From contig NC_057316.1 of the NCBI RefSeq assembly GCF_000687475.1, forward strand, positions 2,728,001 through 2,792,000: a stretch of 64,000 nucleotides of DNA, read 5' to 3'. The notes below the pieces were generated by a model. It saw nothing but the letters and a program-made list of their open reading frames with translations, searched no databases and had not been told where the DNA came from. Source of the DNA: Ustilaginoidea virens. Taxonomy: Eukaryota > Ascomycota > Sordariomycetes > Hypocreales > Clavicipitaceae. Shown piece after piece: positions 33,030 to 44,983 of this stretch. Numbering within the stretch: the stretch's first letter is position 1; the number at the start of each line of letters is the position of its first letter. The translations under genes and the position numbers were made by a program.

Positions 33030-33788
33030 TTTTACTTCTTTGTTTTAACCCTACCTTTTTGTGTTCACCCCTTGGTCTCTTTTGCTTATTAGTACTACTA
33101 ATATAGCTATCCTTTGGTATCTTCGGCTTACCCTTATTAACTTCGGCTTACCTATTATCACCTTTGGCTTACCCTTATTACCTACGGTATTACCCTGCGG
33201 CAATTAACGGCGTACCTAACGGCAACTTACAGCGTAACCTCACGGCACTTTTAGCGTAACCTTACGTTATTTTCGGCGTAACCTACGGCACCTACAGATT
33301 TTATAGTATGATATCTACCATACTATACCACTGTATAACACCTTTGCACCTAGTGTACGACACCTACTGCACTGTACGGCACCTATTATACTCTTCCACT
33401 TATAGCACTTTTGGTACAGCATTTACGGCACCTTTTATATTACGGCACCTATAGCACCCACGGCACCCACGGCACCTACGGCACCTACGGCACTTACAGC
33501 ACCTTTATATTACGGCACCATATAAGCACCTTGAATACCAACGCTATAATACGGACTTGCACAACGCCTACGGCATCCATGCTTTTTTATATTGAGACCT
33601 GCCGCTATATTCTGCGGTTACCTTTTATAGTAGGCTACTAGCCACTATATTTACTAGCTGTCTAGCTAATTACTCGGTTATTTTACCAATTATTCGACTA
33701 TTTTGCTAGCTATTTAGCTAATTATTCCTCTATTTTTACAACTATCGGCACCATTTTTCAACGGATTTTTAAACCCTTTTTGCCCACT
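33030..33788 (+). other. E1 leader (5' UTR) with short tandem repeats
   Basis: Between primer site and gag. Contains repeated CTTCGGCTTACC-type units (about 33119-33190), spaced GCGTAACC/GGCAC units (33200-33290), a palindrome around ATAGTATGATATC (33303-33326) and a 9-bp GGCACCTAC/GGCACCCAC repeat (about 33427-33500). It appears non-coding; the frame over the 9-bp repeats only translates the repeat. Confidence 0.75.
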
Positions 33789-36700
33789 ATGGCAGAGTCA
33801 GGATCCTATAAGGTCCCTGAATCCGATACTGAAGTTAATACTAATGCACAGCTACAGCTAGATATAGACGATATAAAATCCCAGATGAATATACTAACTG
33901 ACCTTATATAGGGCCTAGTTAGTAGGCAAAATAACGACACCTAGGCTACCCAGGCTACTAATAAGAAGCCTACTAAAGCCACTAAAGCTAGACCTTCCAC
34001 TAAGACTACCACTAAAGATGATAATAGTGAAGCTGACGTTATAGAAATCGACCAACCTTCTACTCCTATAAAATATAAGGGTAAAGAGCCTATTTATACA
34101 ACGCTACTAACAACTATCACCAACCAAATTAGTGATGGGGCTATTAAGGAATTAGCTAAGACTGCCAACCGCTTTAAGGAGTCCCAAAAGCTAAAAAGCC
34201 CCTATAATTTCGACCAGTAGAAGCAGGCCCTTACAATACAACTCAGGGCCTTTAAAATAGCTAATTTTGTCAACAACCCCTCTATAGTAAGGCACTTTGA
34301 TAAGTCTGAGCAGGCACTTTTACTACTAATGCTAAAGAATAGCTATAGTGAAGAAGCTGCAGAGGCTATAGACTGGTGTAATGACCCAGAGGAAGCCTAC
34401 CTTTTACTAGTGGCCTAGTACTGCCACTCACCAGAAGTACAGCGGGCATACTTATACCCTACGTTTCACACCCTTACATTTACCGGTTATAAAGGCACTT
34501 TAGAGGCTTTTAACAGCGAATTTAACAGCTATATATCTCGCCTTAGAATCCTAGGTTCTAAGATCGACTCTTTTGACCAAGTTAACCAGTATCTTTGGGC
34601 TATAGAGGGGGTATTTACCCGCTAGACTAAACGCTAACGCTCTATGATTAGGGCTTATAGCGCCCAAGGTGTTATTAATAGCAGCAAATTTAACCTCCAG
34701 TATTTTATAGTTGACCTACTAGAAGAACAGCATTCTAAAGGGTCTAATAAGGTAGCTGCTAATAATAACCCCAAGCAGCTCAAGGCTTCCAAGGACTCTA
34801 AGAATAAAGGGTCTGCTAATGCCGCTTCTACTAATAATAATAGTAAGAATAATTCTACTAATAATAGGAAAAAGAAGCAGCAACAGAAGAAGAAACAGGA
34901 CTACAGCAAACAGCAAGATGTTGAGGCTTTTATTATAGGCAACTATAATACTCAGGATATTAATATATCTTATTCTTCTTCATCTATATCCACTGATATA
35001 AGCTATAGTGCTAAATCAGGCGGTAGGACCCCTAAGGATGCCCTCCTTTACGATACAGGCTCCACTTGTCATATTGTTAATGATAAGAAGCATTTCACCA
35101 CTTTTCACCACTTTGAGAAGGATGATAAGCCTATTATTACTACTAGTGGTGGCCCTATTTCCCCTACTGGTTGGGGCACGGCACGATTTACTGTGCTACA
35201 GGGCGTTAATCCCACTAAATGGGGTATTATAGAGCTTAAGAATGCCCTATATATTCCTACCTTAGATATTAATATTATTAGCGGTGTAAAGCACTATGCC
35301 GCTAAAGGGGTATTAATTAAAAATCAGCTTTGGTCAGCAAGCCGTAAATGCATCGGCATTTTTAACTTTAAAAAATACGGCTTTTTCCTTCCACAGAAAG
35401 GAATAGACACACCACTACTGTATTAACCTTGCAGCCATTATACTGTTACTAATAGTATAACAGTAGAGGTCCCTAGCCCTACTAACCCTGCTGATTATAG
35501 TAATCCTGAGGATACCACTATTACCCCTGTTCCTACTACTGCAACTAGTAAGGAACCTGTAGAGGCTACTAGCCCTACTACCAACTCTCCCGCTATTACG
35601 ACTAGCGAAGAGCCCGCTATTACGACTAGCGAAAATCCCGTAGTGGCTACTAGCCCTACTCCTGCCCCTATAGCTGCTGATACAGAATATCAGAAGTTAT
35701 TACAGTTAGCCGGCATTTGGTATGTACGGCTAGGGCATATAGGTATTCAGCTACTTAAAAAGACTTGTGCTAATACCCCTGGTCTTCCTAACCTTAATAA
35801 GGTTAAAGATGCTGATTTTCGCTGCTTAGCCTGTATACAGGCTAAGAAGGTTAGAAGACCTTCTAAAGATGCGATTCCAAATCCAGCTAAATGCCTGGAT
35901 ATTATAGAAGGTGATACTTTTGCTATATCACCTATGCCATATAATAAACGACCTGTTGCCCTTATATTAGTGGACAGAAAATCCCGATTTCGTTGGCTAT
36001 ACTTACTGCCTAATAGGGAAGGCACTATTGTATTTAAAGCATTACAGAGCTTTATACAGAGCCTACAGGTCAGATATAGTAAAACGCCTATTGAATTCCA
36101 CTATGATGGTGGAAATGAAATCAATAAAATGCTTAGTGATTGGCTTGTCGAACAGGGTATAACTTTTAATACATCTTGCCCTTATATTTACGAATAAAAC
36201 GGCCTAGCTAAGCGGTCCATTAGGGTTATAGCTGATAGGCTACGTACTACTATGGCCTGGTTAAGGCTTCCATCTAACCTCTGGTCTGCTGTAATTACTG
36301 GCGTTATTATGCTAGTAAATATAATAGCTATTACTAATAGACCTTCTAGCCCCTATCAGGAGCTATTAAAGGATTATGACCATATTACGCCGGAGCACTA
36401 CCCTGATCTTATTAACCTTAGGGCCATTGGAGCAGCTATTGAAGTACTTATACCATACGAAAAGCGTGTAAAAAGCCGCAAATTAGCGCCCCGTACCGAG
36501 CCTGGTAGGCTCCTTGCTATTCTAGGTAATAATACTTACCTAGTCTACCTTCTAAAGAAGAAGGTTGTTACTAAAACAACTTTTATTACCTTTATTCATC
36601 AAAATGAAGGTATAGGCCCTATTTCTAATGGCCTAGAAGGAGACTTTCACAGAGGGCAAAATACAGGTTCAGAGGGGGTATTTAGCAGAGAACCTGCTAT

Positions 36701-38756
36701 TTTACTGGATGACCTAGAAAGCATTCCTGACCCTACTAACTCTACTAACCTTACTAGCATTACTAACACTAATGCTATACCGGATGACCTGGAAAGCATG
36801 CCGGACCCTACTAATACTAGCGTTATTAATACTAATGCTACCTTGGATAACCGTCCTACCTTGGATAACCGTCCTATATTACAGTCCCCGGCTATTGCAA
36901 AGGATAACCTTATAGATATCCTTACTAGCCTTACTCCTGCCGACCTTGCTGGCCCTGCTGGCCCTGCTAGCCCTGCTATACCTGCTAGCCCTACCGACCC
37001 TACTAGCCCTACCGACTTATTCCCTAATCAGGATTTATACCACCTGATATGGGATTCCTGCTATGCAGCTAAGCGTAAGCTAGCTAAAAAGGCCCCTAAT
37101 GGTATGCCTAATAGCTGGAAGGATGTGCTACGATGCCCTGAAAAAGAAAAAGACCTTTAGATAAAGGGACTATTTAAGGAATTCGAGCAGCTTTTAGATA
37201 CTAAAGTTTTCCAGTTTATTCCTAAGTCTAGCGTTCCTATTGATAGGAAAATTATACGCAATAGGCCTGTTTTTCGGGTTAAAAAGGATGCTAATAATCA
37301 GCCTATAAAATATAAGGCTAGATTAGTTATTAAGGGCTTTATGCAGGTCGAAGGAAAGGACTTCTAGCATACTTATGCTTCTACCTCTATCCCACCCACC
37401 TGGAGGGTTATACTAGCTTTAGCTGCTAGTAATAACTGGGAAATAGAGCAGATCGACTTTATAGGCGCCTTCCTAAATAGCGAACTTTCTGAGACTATTT
37501 ATATGGATATCCCTGACGGATTTCTTGAATTTACGGAAAGTCTACTAACTGATAGCAAGCTTTGGTCTAATATATAGCGCCAACGGCTACTAACTTTACT
37601 TAAAGAAGCTGGATTTAACCCTTCTATTAAGCAAGCTATCTTGCTAAAGAAGGCCCTATACGGGCTAAAACAAGCACCCCGCGAATGGCAACACCGGCTA
37701 AAAGACCTGATTTCTAGTGAAGGTTTTTTACCTTTAGCTTCTGATGCTGCCGTCTTTTATAATAAGCAAACCAGCACCTTTATCGTCACCTATATTGACG
37801 ATTGCCTATTAGTTGGTCCAAATATAACTTATATTAACCAGCTAAAAAGGAAATTCCATAAGGTCTATGCTATAGAAGACCGCGGTCCGGCTTCCTTCTT
37901 CCTAGGTGTACAGATTATACGAAATAGGAAGGAAGGTCTATTGTGGCTACACCAAGCCCAATTTATAGCAGAGGTTTTAGCTAAATTCGGCTTACAGGAT
38001 ACTAAACCTCAGCTTATTCCACTTCAACTAGGGATTCTAAATGAATCTAGTGGAAAAGATCTTAGCCCTACTGATCAGAGCCTTTATCAGAGCCTTACTG
38101 GCACTATAATGTGGCTTATGATGATGACTAGGCCCGACCTAGCATTTCCTATCCAATACCTTTCTCGGTTTATGTCGAAAGCAACTAATGTGCATCTAAA
38201 TGCTGCAAAAGGCAGCTTTAGTTACCTTAAAGGCACTGAGAACCTAGCTATTTGCTTTAGTGCTACTAAAAGCAACCAACAGCCTATTATAGCCGCTTAT
38301 TCTGATAGCGACTTTGCTGGCTGTAAAGAAACCTCTAAATCTACTGGAGGCTTCCTGACTACTATTAATAGTGGTCCTATTAGCTGGCGTTCTAAGCGAG
38401 CCTCTTTAGTAGTGCTATCTACTTTAGAAGCTGAATCTAATGCATTACTTGAGACTATCCGCGAGGTATAGTGGCTTTCTAACCTTTGTAAGGAGCTAGA
38501 AATTGATATTTTACGCCCTATACCGCTATACTGCGATAACCAGGGCTCCATTTCAAATTCTAACGACCCTAATCAGCACGCTCGCACTAAGCATACGCTA
38601 TTAAAATTCCGGTATATTAGGGAGCAAGCCCAGCTGGGCTTGGTTAAAATTACCTATTTACCTACTAATAGTATGCCTGCTGACGGTCTTACGAAGCCAC
38701 TGCCGGGCCCTAAATTTACTAGGTTCCGCGAGTTACTAGGTCTTAGGGCCTGCTAA
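33789..38756 (+). pseudogene. E1 gag-pol polyprotein, broken by stops
   Basis: One continuous reading frame from the ATG at 33789 (MAESGSYKVPES) to TAA at 38754-38756, interrupted by scattered stops. Order: copia-type gag; a Lys/Asn/Gln-rich linker; protease with DTGSTCHIV (about 35054); GAG_pre-integrase (YVRLGHIGIQLLKK) and integrase with a DxKSRFRWLYLLP strand (36000 region); a Pro/Asp repeat-rich hinge (36700-37020); reverse transcriptase with VKKDANNQPIKYKARLV, LYGLKQAPREW and the YIDD box (about 37790); RNase H with YSDSDFAGC and TLEAESNALLE. The longest open parts are 34644-35426, 35643-36197, 36252-37160 and 37641-38471. Stops fall at Gln or Trp codons that are intact in E3. Confidence 0.93.
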
Positions 38757-38869
38757 CTTATACTAACTTACTTTTACTAAGGTTTTTCTTATGTTTTTCC
38801 TTAGCACTTTTTACTGCATTTTCTTTCTTTATCCTTTATACGATTAGCTTGCTACTACAGTAGCTAATC

Positions 38870-38877
38870 AGAGGGGG
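38870..38877 (+). promoter_or_regulatory. E1 polypurine tract
   Basis: AGAGGGGG immediately precedes the 3' LTR, the expected plus-strand primer. The complement CCCCCTCT adjoins the LTRs of E3 and E6. Confidence 0.85.
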
Positions 38878-39621
38878 TGTTAAAATCCTATAGTAGCCTA
38901 CTAGGCTGCTGGCCTTATGCCCTACTGGCCTACTAACCTTCTGGCCCTTATACCGCCTCTTAGACTTATGGTAGTATTACCTTAGGCCTTTGCCTTCTAC
39001 CTTAAGGATTTTCAGTGGATTATTTACTGTATATCAAGTAAGGTAGGCCTTGTTGAAAAGGTGTGGCATTGCTAAATTAGCGTGGTTGCCTACTAGCGTG
39101 GTGGCGGCCTACTAGCGTGGTGTGGCATTGCTAAATTAGCGTGGTGGCCTACTAGCGTGGTGGCTAGTCCACTAGTGTGGTGGTTAGTTACTAGTGCGGT
39201 GACTAATTACTAGTGCGGTGGTTAGGGTGGTTGGAAAGGTCGGATATAGCGGGGTTGCTGACGTATCATAGCGAGCATTACGGGGAGCTTTCTTACTGGC
39301 TACCTTGGATGCCTGGGCCCACCCCTCCTTCGTGTATATATAGGATAGCTTTTCCCCTTCTTTCTAGATAGTAGAAGGGCAGCACAATCGAACCTATTAA
39401 TGCACTACATGCCTCTTAACTTCCACCTTCCCTGCGTTTTTGGTTATCTTATATTTGCCTTGCCTTTACACTTGCCCTGCTTTATAGCACTTATATAGTC
39501 TTAGGACTTAGTGAAAAATCTAGTATTTATACTAAGATTAGTTCACAGGTCGCAGACAGTCTTGTGCCATCTAGCTAGCTAGTAAGGCTCTGCTTTTATA
39601 GTGACCTTGAGAATTGCAATA
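38878..39621 (+). repeat. E1 3' LTR, 744 bp
   Basis: Same length as the 5' LTR, about seven transitions apart, for example G/A at the TCTTGGACTT site and T/C at the GACGTATTATAG site. Followed by the duplication ATATT. Confidence 0.95.
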
Positions 39622-39626
39622 ATATT

Positions 39627-40825
39627 ATTATTGATGACGGAAGCTTTCCCCTATTTCGAATGGCGGCCTATTATAAATAGGCGTCTTCCCTTTTAGTTGC
39701 TAGGACCGGCCCCTTTCTTCTTTAGTAGGGGCAGGGGTAAAAGGCTTTTTCGATATAGAGGGGGGGATAATAGGTTATTACGATTATGATCGTATTATTA
39801 GTATTATAAAGTCCCTTATTATTGAGGCTTGTAAGGGCCTTTATAATAATATTCTTATGACTATTATAGGTGCTTATAATGAATTCTGTGAGCCTATGAC
39901 TTCCTTATTAAAATTGCCGATAAGTACTAATGCTTCCCTATAAGGGTTAAGGCGTGATTGGAATATCTTACGGCCTAGCTGATAGTCGATCTCTTCTTAA
40001 GGCCATTTAGGGTTCTATTATTGTTAAAGGCATTCTATTAAGGTAGGTATTATAATAGAGCCTGATGCTCCGATATATATGCCGTAATCCTATAGGTATA
40101 TGCGGAATTCGCGTAGGAATAGAGGATTAACGCGGTTGAATAGTTATTTATCTTATTTACTATAGTCTTCATAGAATAGTTCCTATAGGTTATCGTTAAT
40201 AATATAATCCTTCTTATAGGTATAGATCAAGAAGGCTAGGCGGTTGTGTAATGCTATAGTGGTGGCATTAGGGGTAATTGGCTCTATTGTAGTGGCCTAA
40301 TTGTTATTAAGTAAGGGGGCAAATCGCTATAACCTTTCGGGTAGTGCTAGTTATAATATTAATGATTGTGATCGTGCTATAGTATTAAGAGGAGGGGGGA
40401 ATATATTGTAAGGAGTGCAAAAGGGCTTTTATCCGTAGGGGTATCTATAGGGATAAAAGAAAGAAATAAAGGGGTTAGTTAGTAAGATAACTATTTAATA
40501 GAATGGGTTATTTGCCTCTTATAGTAAGTAGGTAACCGTTCAACGGAATAGGTTAGCCGCTTCCTATATATACTAAGGGTATCTTTAAAGATTGTAATAG
40601 TCAGTATGTTTTCTTCCTTCGTAATAGACAAAGGTAGAAGAGGTCTATATCGTTCTTCCAATTAGTTAGTAGTATAACCGTTTAATAGAATGGGTTATCT
40701 GCCTTCCTGATTAGCACGATTTATAATGGAAATCGTCTCTTCAAGAGTAATCTTGCTGATCTATAATGCACCGTTCTTTGCGGGATGTAATTATCCTGTG
40801 AGTGGTAGTTATTACCACTGATTAG
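39627..40825 (-). pseudogene. E0 gag N-terminal part and leader, displaced by E1
   Basis: AT-rich and full of stops. Minus-strand reading shows a gag-like stretch around 40090-40200 (NPLFLREFRIYLxDYG). This is the 5' part of E0, separated from 27060-32270 by E1. No intact ATG-initiated frame. Confidence 0.6.
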
Positions 40826-41155
40826 TATTGATATAAACTCGGGGTACCCAGTTATATATAGGGTCGCGCGCGTGGTATTAAGTACCGTGAGGTCACCGGT
40901 TAAAGGTATGATTACTTCTTTAATTATGACTGACTAACTAAGAGGAAAGAAAGGAAGCAAAAGAGTAATTATACGATATAGCCTTTTTGTGCGTGCTATA
41001 GTCACGTGCATCGGCGCGGTCGGGCCGGACTGCCCGCGTGCCCTACCGGGCTCAGGGGTATAGGGGCAAAAGTGGCCATATTGTGCGTAACGGGTGTGCG
41101 CGGCATATTCGTCGTAATGTGCCCAATTGGGCACCTTGCAATAGCGATTCCGATA
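40826..41155 (-). repeat. E0 right LTR (5' LTR of the minus-strand element), 330 bp
   Basis: Partner of 26542-26871. Starts TATTGATATAAACTCGG (the TG end changed to TA) and ends GCGATTCCGATA, followed by the duplication GCTTT. Confidence 0.92.
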
Positions 41156-41434
41156 GCTTTATCGCGTCGTAATATTATCAGCATAAGAAGCATTAGAAAA
41201 TACCTCTATTTCTACTATATTAGCCCGGAATTTTATCGCAGTATTCTTCTATATATAGCTATAGTCAAATGCCTTCCTTATGGCTTATAAATAGTCTAGA
41301 CCTAGATTTTAAAAGAATCTTAATAGCTACAATCTAATATAGCCTAGTTTAGGCCTTATAATTATAATCAGATATACTAACGAGCCTACCATTAATTAGT
41401 ATCGCTTCGTATTATATAGTTTAGTTATCCTATC
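41156..41434 (-). pseudogene. Copia element A: RNase H N-terminal part (split by E0)
   Basis: Minus-strand reading gives EIEVFSNASYADNITTR, matching the copia RNase H start (SDASFADN-x-TRKS). It continues, across E0, into the fragment at 25772-26541 (GYIIKLFSSLI). It ends at an E1-family LTR fragment. Confidence 0.75.
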
Positions 41435-41604
41435 TGTTAAAATCCTATAGTAGCCTACTAGGCTGCTGGCCTAATGCCCTACTAGTCTACTAACCTTCTG
41501 GCCTTTATACCGCCTCTTGGACTTATGGTAGTCTTACCTTAGGCCTTTGCCTTTTACCTTAAGGATTTTCAGTGGATTATTTACTGTATATCAAGTAAGG
41601 TAGG
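41435..41604 (+). repeat. Truncated E1-family LTR, plus orientation
   Basis: Begins TGTTAAAATCCTATAG and matches the first about 170 bp of the E1 LTR, then stops within AAGTAAGGTAGG where the oppositely oriented LTR of E2 begins. Confidence 0.9.
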
Positions 41605-42415
41605 TATTGCAATTCTCAAGGTCACTATAAAAGCAGAGCCTTACTAGCTAGCTAGATGGCACGAGACTATCTGCGACCTGTGAACTAATCTTAGTATAAT
41701 ACTAGATTTTTCACTAAGTCCTAAGACTATACAAGTGCTATAAAGCAGAGCAAGTATAAAGGCAAGGCAAATATAAGATAACCAGAAAACGCAGGGAAGG
41801 TAAGAAGTTAAGAGGCATATAATGCATTAACAGACTCGATTATGCTACCCTTCTACTATCTAGAAAGAAGGGGGAAAGCTATCCTATATATATACGAAGG
41901 AGGGGTAGGCCTAGGCATACAAAGTAGCCAGTAAGAAAGCTCCTTATAATACTCGCTTTGCCATATATATAATATGTCAGCAGCCCTACTATATCGGGCC
42001 TTTTCAACTACCCTAACTACCGCACTAGTAACTAATCACTACACTAATAACTAGCCACCACGCTAGTGACTAACCACCATACTAGTGGACTAGCCACCAC
42101 GCTAGTAGGCCACCACGCTAATTTAGCAATGCCATACCACGCTAGTAGGCCGCCACCACGCTAGTAGGCAACCACGCTAGTAGGCCGCCATCACGCTAGT
42201 AGGCAACCACACTAATTTAGCAATGCCACACCTTTTTCAATAAGGCCTACCTTACTTAATATACAGTAAATAATCCACTAAAAATTCTTAAGGTAAAAGG
42301 CAAATGCCTAAGGTAATACTACTATAAGTCTAAGAGGCGGTATAAGGGCCAGAAGGTTAGTAGGCTAATAGGGCATAAGGCCAGCAGCCTAATAGGCTAT
42401 TATAGGATTTAAACA
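41605..42415 (-). repeat. E2 3' LTR (E1 family), about 811 bp, expanded repeats
   Basis: Reverse-oriented LTR, TATTGCAATTC...GATTTAAACA. Longer than the 744-bp E1 LTR mainly because the ACCACGCTAGTAGGC array has extra units. The adjoining CCCCTTTTG-type sequence is the decayed polypurine tract. Confidence 0.88.
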
Positions 42416-42537
42416 CCCCTTTTGATTAGCTACTATAGTAGTAAGCTAATTATATAAAGAATAGGGAAAGAAAATATAGTAAAAAGTGCTAAGGAAAAAC
42501 ATAGGAAAAAACCTTAGTAAAAATATGTTAGTATAAG

Positions 42538-44095
42538 TTAGCAGGCCCTAAGGCCTAATAACTCGCGGAACCTAGTAAATTTAGGGCCCGGCAGTGGCTT
42601 AATAAGACTATTAGCAGGCATACTATTAGTAGGTAAGTAGGTTATTTTAACTAAGCCCAGCTAGGCTTGCTCTCTAATATACCGGAATTTTAATAGAGTA
42701 TACTTAGTGCGAGTATACTAATTAGGGTTATTAGAATTCGAGATAGAGCCCTAATTATCGCAGTATAGCGGTATAGGGCGTAAAATATTAATTTCCAGCT
42801 CTTTATAAAGGTTAGAAAGCTACTATACCTTACGGATAGTCTTAAGTAATGCATCTAATTTAGCTTCTAAAGTAGATAGCACTACTAAAGAGGCTCGCTT
42901 AGAACGCTAGCTAATAAGACTACTATTAATAGTAATAAAGAAGCCTCTAGTAGATTTAGAGGTTTCTTTATAGCCAGCAAAATCGCTATTAGAATAAGCG
43001 GTTATAATAGGCTATTAGTTGCTTTTAGTAGTATTAAAGCAAATAGCTAGGTTCTTAGTGCCTTTAAGGTAGCTAAAGCTGCCTTTTGTAGTATTTAGAT
43101 GCATATTAGTTGCCTTAGATATAAACCGAGAGAGGTATTAAGTAGGAAATGCTAGGTCGGGTCTAGTCATTATTATAAGCTATATTATAGTGCCAGTAAG
43201 GCTCTAATAAAGGCTCTAATCAGTAGGGCTAAGGTCTTTTCCACTAAATTCATTTAAAATCCCTAGTTAAAGTGGAATAAACTAAGGTTTAGTATCCTAT
43301 AAGCCGAATTTAGTTAGAACCTTTGCTATAAATTGGGCTTGATGTAGCTATAAGAGACCTTCCTTCTTATTTCGTATAATTTATACGCCTAGGAAGAAGG
43401 AAGCTAGACCACAGTCTTCTATAGTATAGACCTTATAAAATTTCCTTTTTAGCTAGTTAATATAAATTATATTTGGACCAACTAATAGGCAATCGTCAAT
43501 ATAAATAACGATAAAGATGCTAGTTTATTTATTATAAAAGACGGTAGTATCAGAAGCTAAAGGTAAAAAACCTTTACTAGAAATCAGGTCTTTTAGCCGG
43601 TATTACCATTCGCAGGGTACTTATTTTAGTCCGTATAGGGCCTTCTGTAATAAAATAGCTTACTTAATAGAAGGGTCAAATCCAGCTTCTTTAAGTAAAA
43701 TTAGTAGCCGTTAGTGCTATATATTAGACTAAAGCTTGCTATTAGTTAGTAGATTTTCCGTAAATTTAAGGAATCCATTAGGAATATCCATATAAATAGT
43801 CTTAGAAAGTTCGCTATTTAGGAAGGCGCCTATAAAGTCGATCTACTCTATTTCCCAGTTATTACTAGCAGCTAAAGCCAGTATAACCCTCTAGGTGGGT
43901 GGGATAGAGGTAGAAGCATAGGTATACTAGAAGTCTTTTCCTTCGACCTGCATAAAGCCCTTAACAACTAATCTAGCCTTATATTTTATAGGCTAATTAT
44001 TAATATCCTTTTTAACCTGAAAAACAGGCCTATTGCGTATAATTTTCCTATCAATAGGAACGCTAGACTTAGGAATAAATTGGAAGACTTTAGTA
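42538..44095 (-). pseudogene. E2 pol fragment: RNase H and reverse transcriptase
   Basis: Homologous to the 3' part of E1/E3 pol. It starts (C-terminus) at TTA 42538-42540 and runs back to the pol sequence around TKVFQFIPKSS, where the E3 LTR begins. Many stops, so no open frame of 60 or more residues remains. More decayed than E3. Confidence 0.85.
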
Positions 44096-44869
44096 TGTTG
44101 CAATTCTAAAGGTCACTATAAAAGCAGAGCCTTACTAGCTAGCTAGATAGCACAAGACTGTCTGCGACCTGTGAACTAATCTTAGTATAAATACTAGATT
44201 TTTCACCAAGTCCTAAGACTATACAAGTGCTATAAAGCAGGGCAAGTGTAAAGACAAGGCAAATATAAGATAACTAGAAACGCAGGGAAGGTGGAAGTTA
44301 AGAGGCATGTAGTGTATTAATAGACTCGATTGCGCTACCCTTCAACTATCTAGAAAGAAGGGGGAAAGCTATCCTATATATACACGAAGGAGGGGTGGGC
44401 CCAGGCATTCAGGGTAGCCAGTAAGATAGCTCCCCGTAATGCTCACTATGCCACGTATATGATACGTCAGCAGCCCCACTATATCCGGCCTTTCCAACCA
44501 CCCTAACCACCGCACTAGTAATTAGTCACCGCACTAGTAACTAGCCACCACGCTAGTGACTAACCACCACACTAGTGGACTAGCCACCACGCTAGTAGGC
44601 CACCACGCTAATTTAGCAATGCCACACCACGCTAGTAGGCCGCCACCATGCTAGTAGGCAACCACGCTAATTTAGCAATGCCACACCTTTTCAATAAGGC
44701 CTACCTTACTTGATATACAGTAAATAATCTACTGAAAATCCTTAAGGTAAAAGGCAAAGGCTTAAGGTAATACTACCATAAGTCCAAGAGGCGGTATAAG
44801 GGCCAGAAGGTTAGTAGGCCAGTAGGGCATAAGGCCAGCAGCCTAGTAGGCTACTATAGGATTTTAACA
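44096..44869 (-). repeat. E3 3' LTR, about 774 bp
   Basis: Starts TGTTGCAATTC and ends GATTTTAACA on the plus strand; adjoining CCCCCTCTG is the complement of the polypurine tract. Confidence 0.92.
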
Positions 44870-44983
44870 CCCCCTCTGATTAGCTACTGTAGTATCAAGC
44901 TAATCGTGTAAAGGATAGGGAAAGAAAATGCAATAAAGGTCCTAAGGAAAAATATAGGAAAAACCTTAGTAAGTTAGTATAAG

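Larger units (their letters stand above)
32271..39621 (+). mobile_element. Ty1/copia retrotransposon E1, full length, inserted in E0
   Basis: 7,351 bp with 744-bp LTRs at both ends, flanked by the 5-bp duplication ATATT (32266-32270 and 39622-39626). Internal order: primer site, long repeat-rich leader, gag, protease, integrase, reverse transcriptase, RNase H, polypurine tract. The LTRs differ at only about seven positions, all transitions, so it is a late arrival in the nest. Coding capacity is lost through scattered stop codons. Confidence 0.96.
26542..41155 (-). mobile_element. Ty1/copia retrotransposon E0, interrupted by E1
   Basis: Flanked by two 330-bp LTRs (26542-26871 and 40826-41155) and the 5-bp target duplication GCTTT (26537-26541 and 41156-41160). 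Gag-pol order on the minus strand is zinc-knuckle remnant, protease, integrase, reverse transcriptase, RNase H. Removing the nested E1 and one copy of its duplication leaves about 7.3 kb, a usual copia size. The two LTRs differ at about 22 sites by my count, all transitions. It lies inside the RNase H gene of element A. Confidence 0.9.

Noticed and set aside
33411..33641. Frame with repeated Thr-Tyr-Gly/Thr-His-Gly residues
   Set aside because: It is only the translation of the 9-bp GGCACCTAC leader repeat of E1, upstream of gag. Not a silk-like or antifreeze-like protein.
42040..42230. Regular short repeats that look like a CRISPR array
   Set aside because: The units are imperfect and contiguous without unique spacers, occur inside every E1-family LTR, and the genome is eukaryotic.
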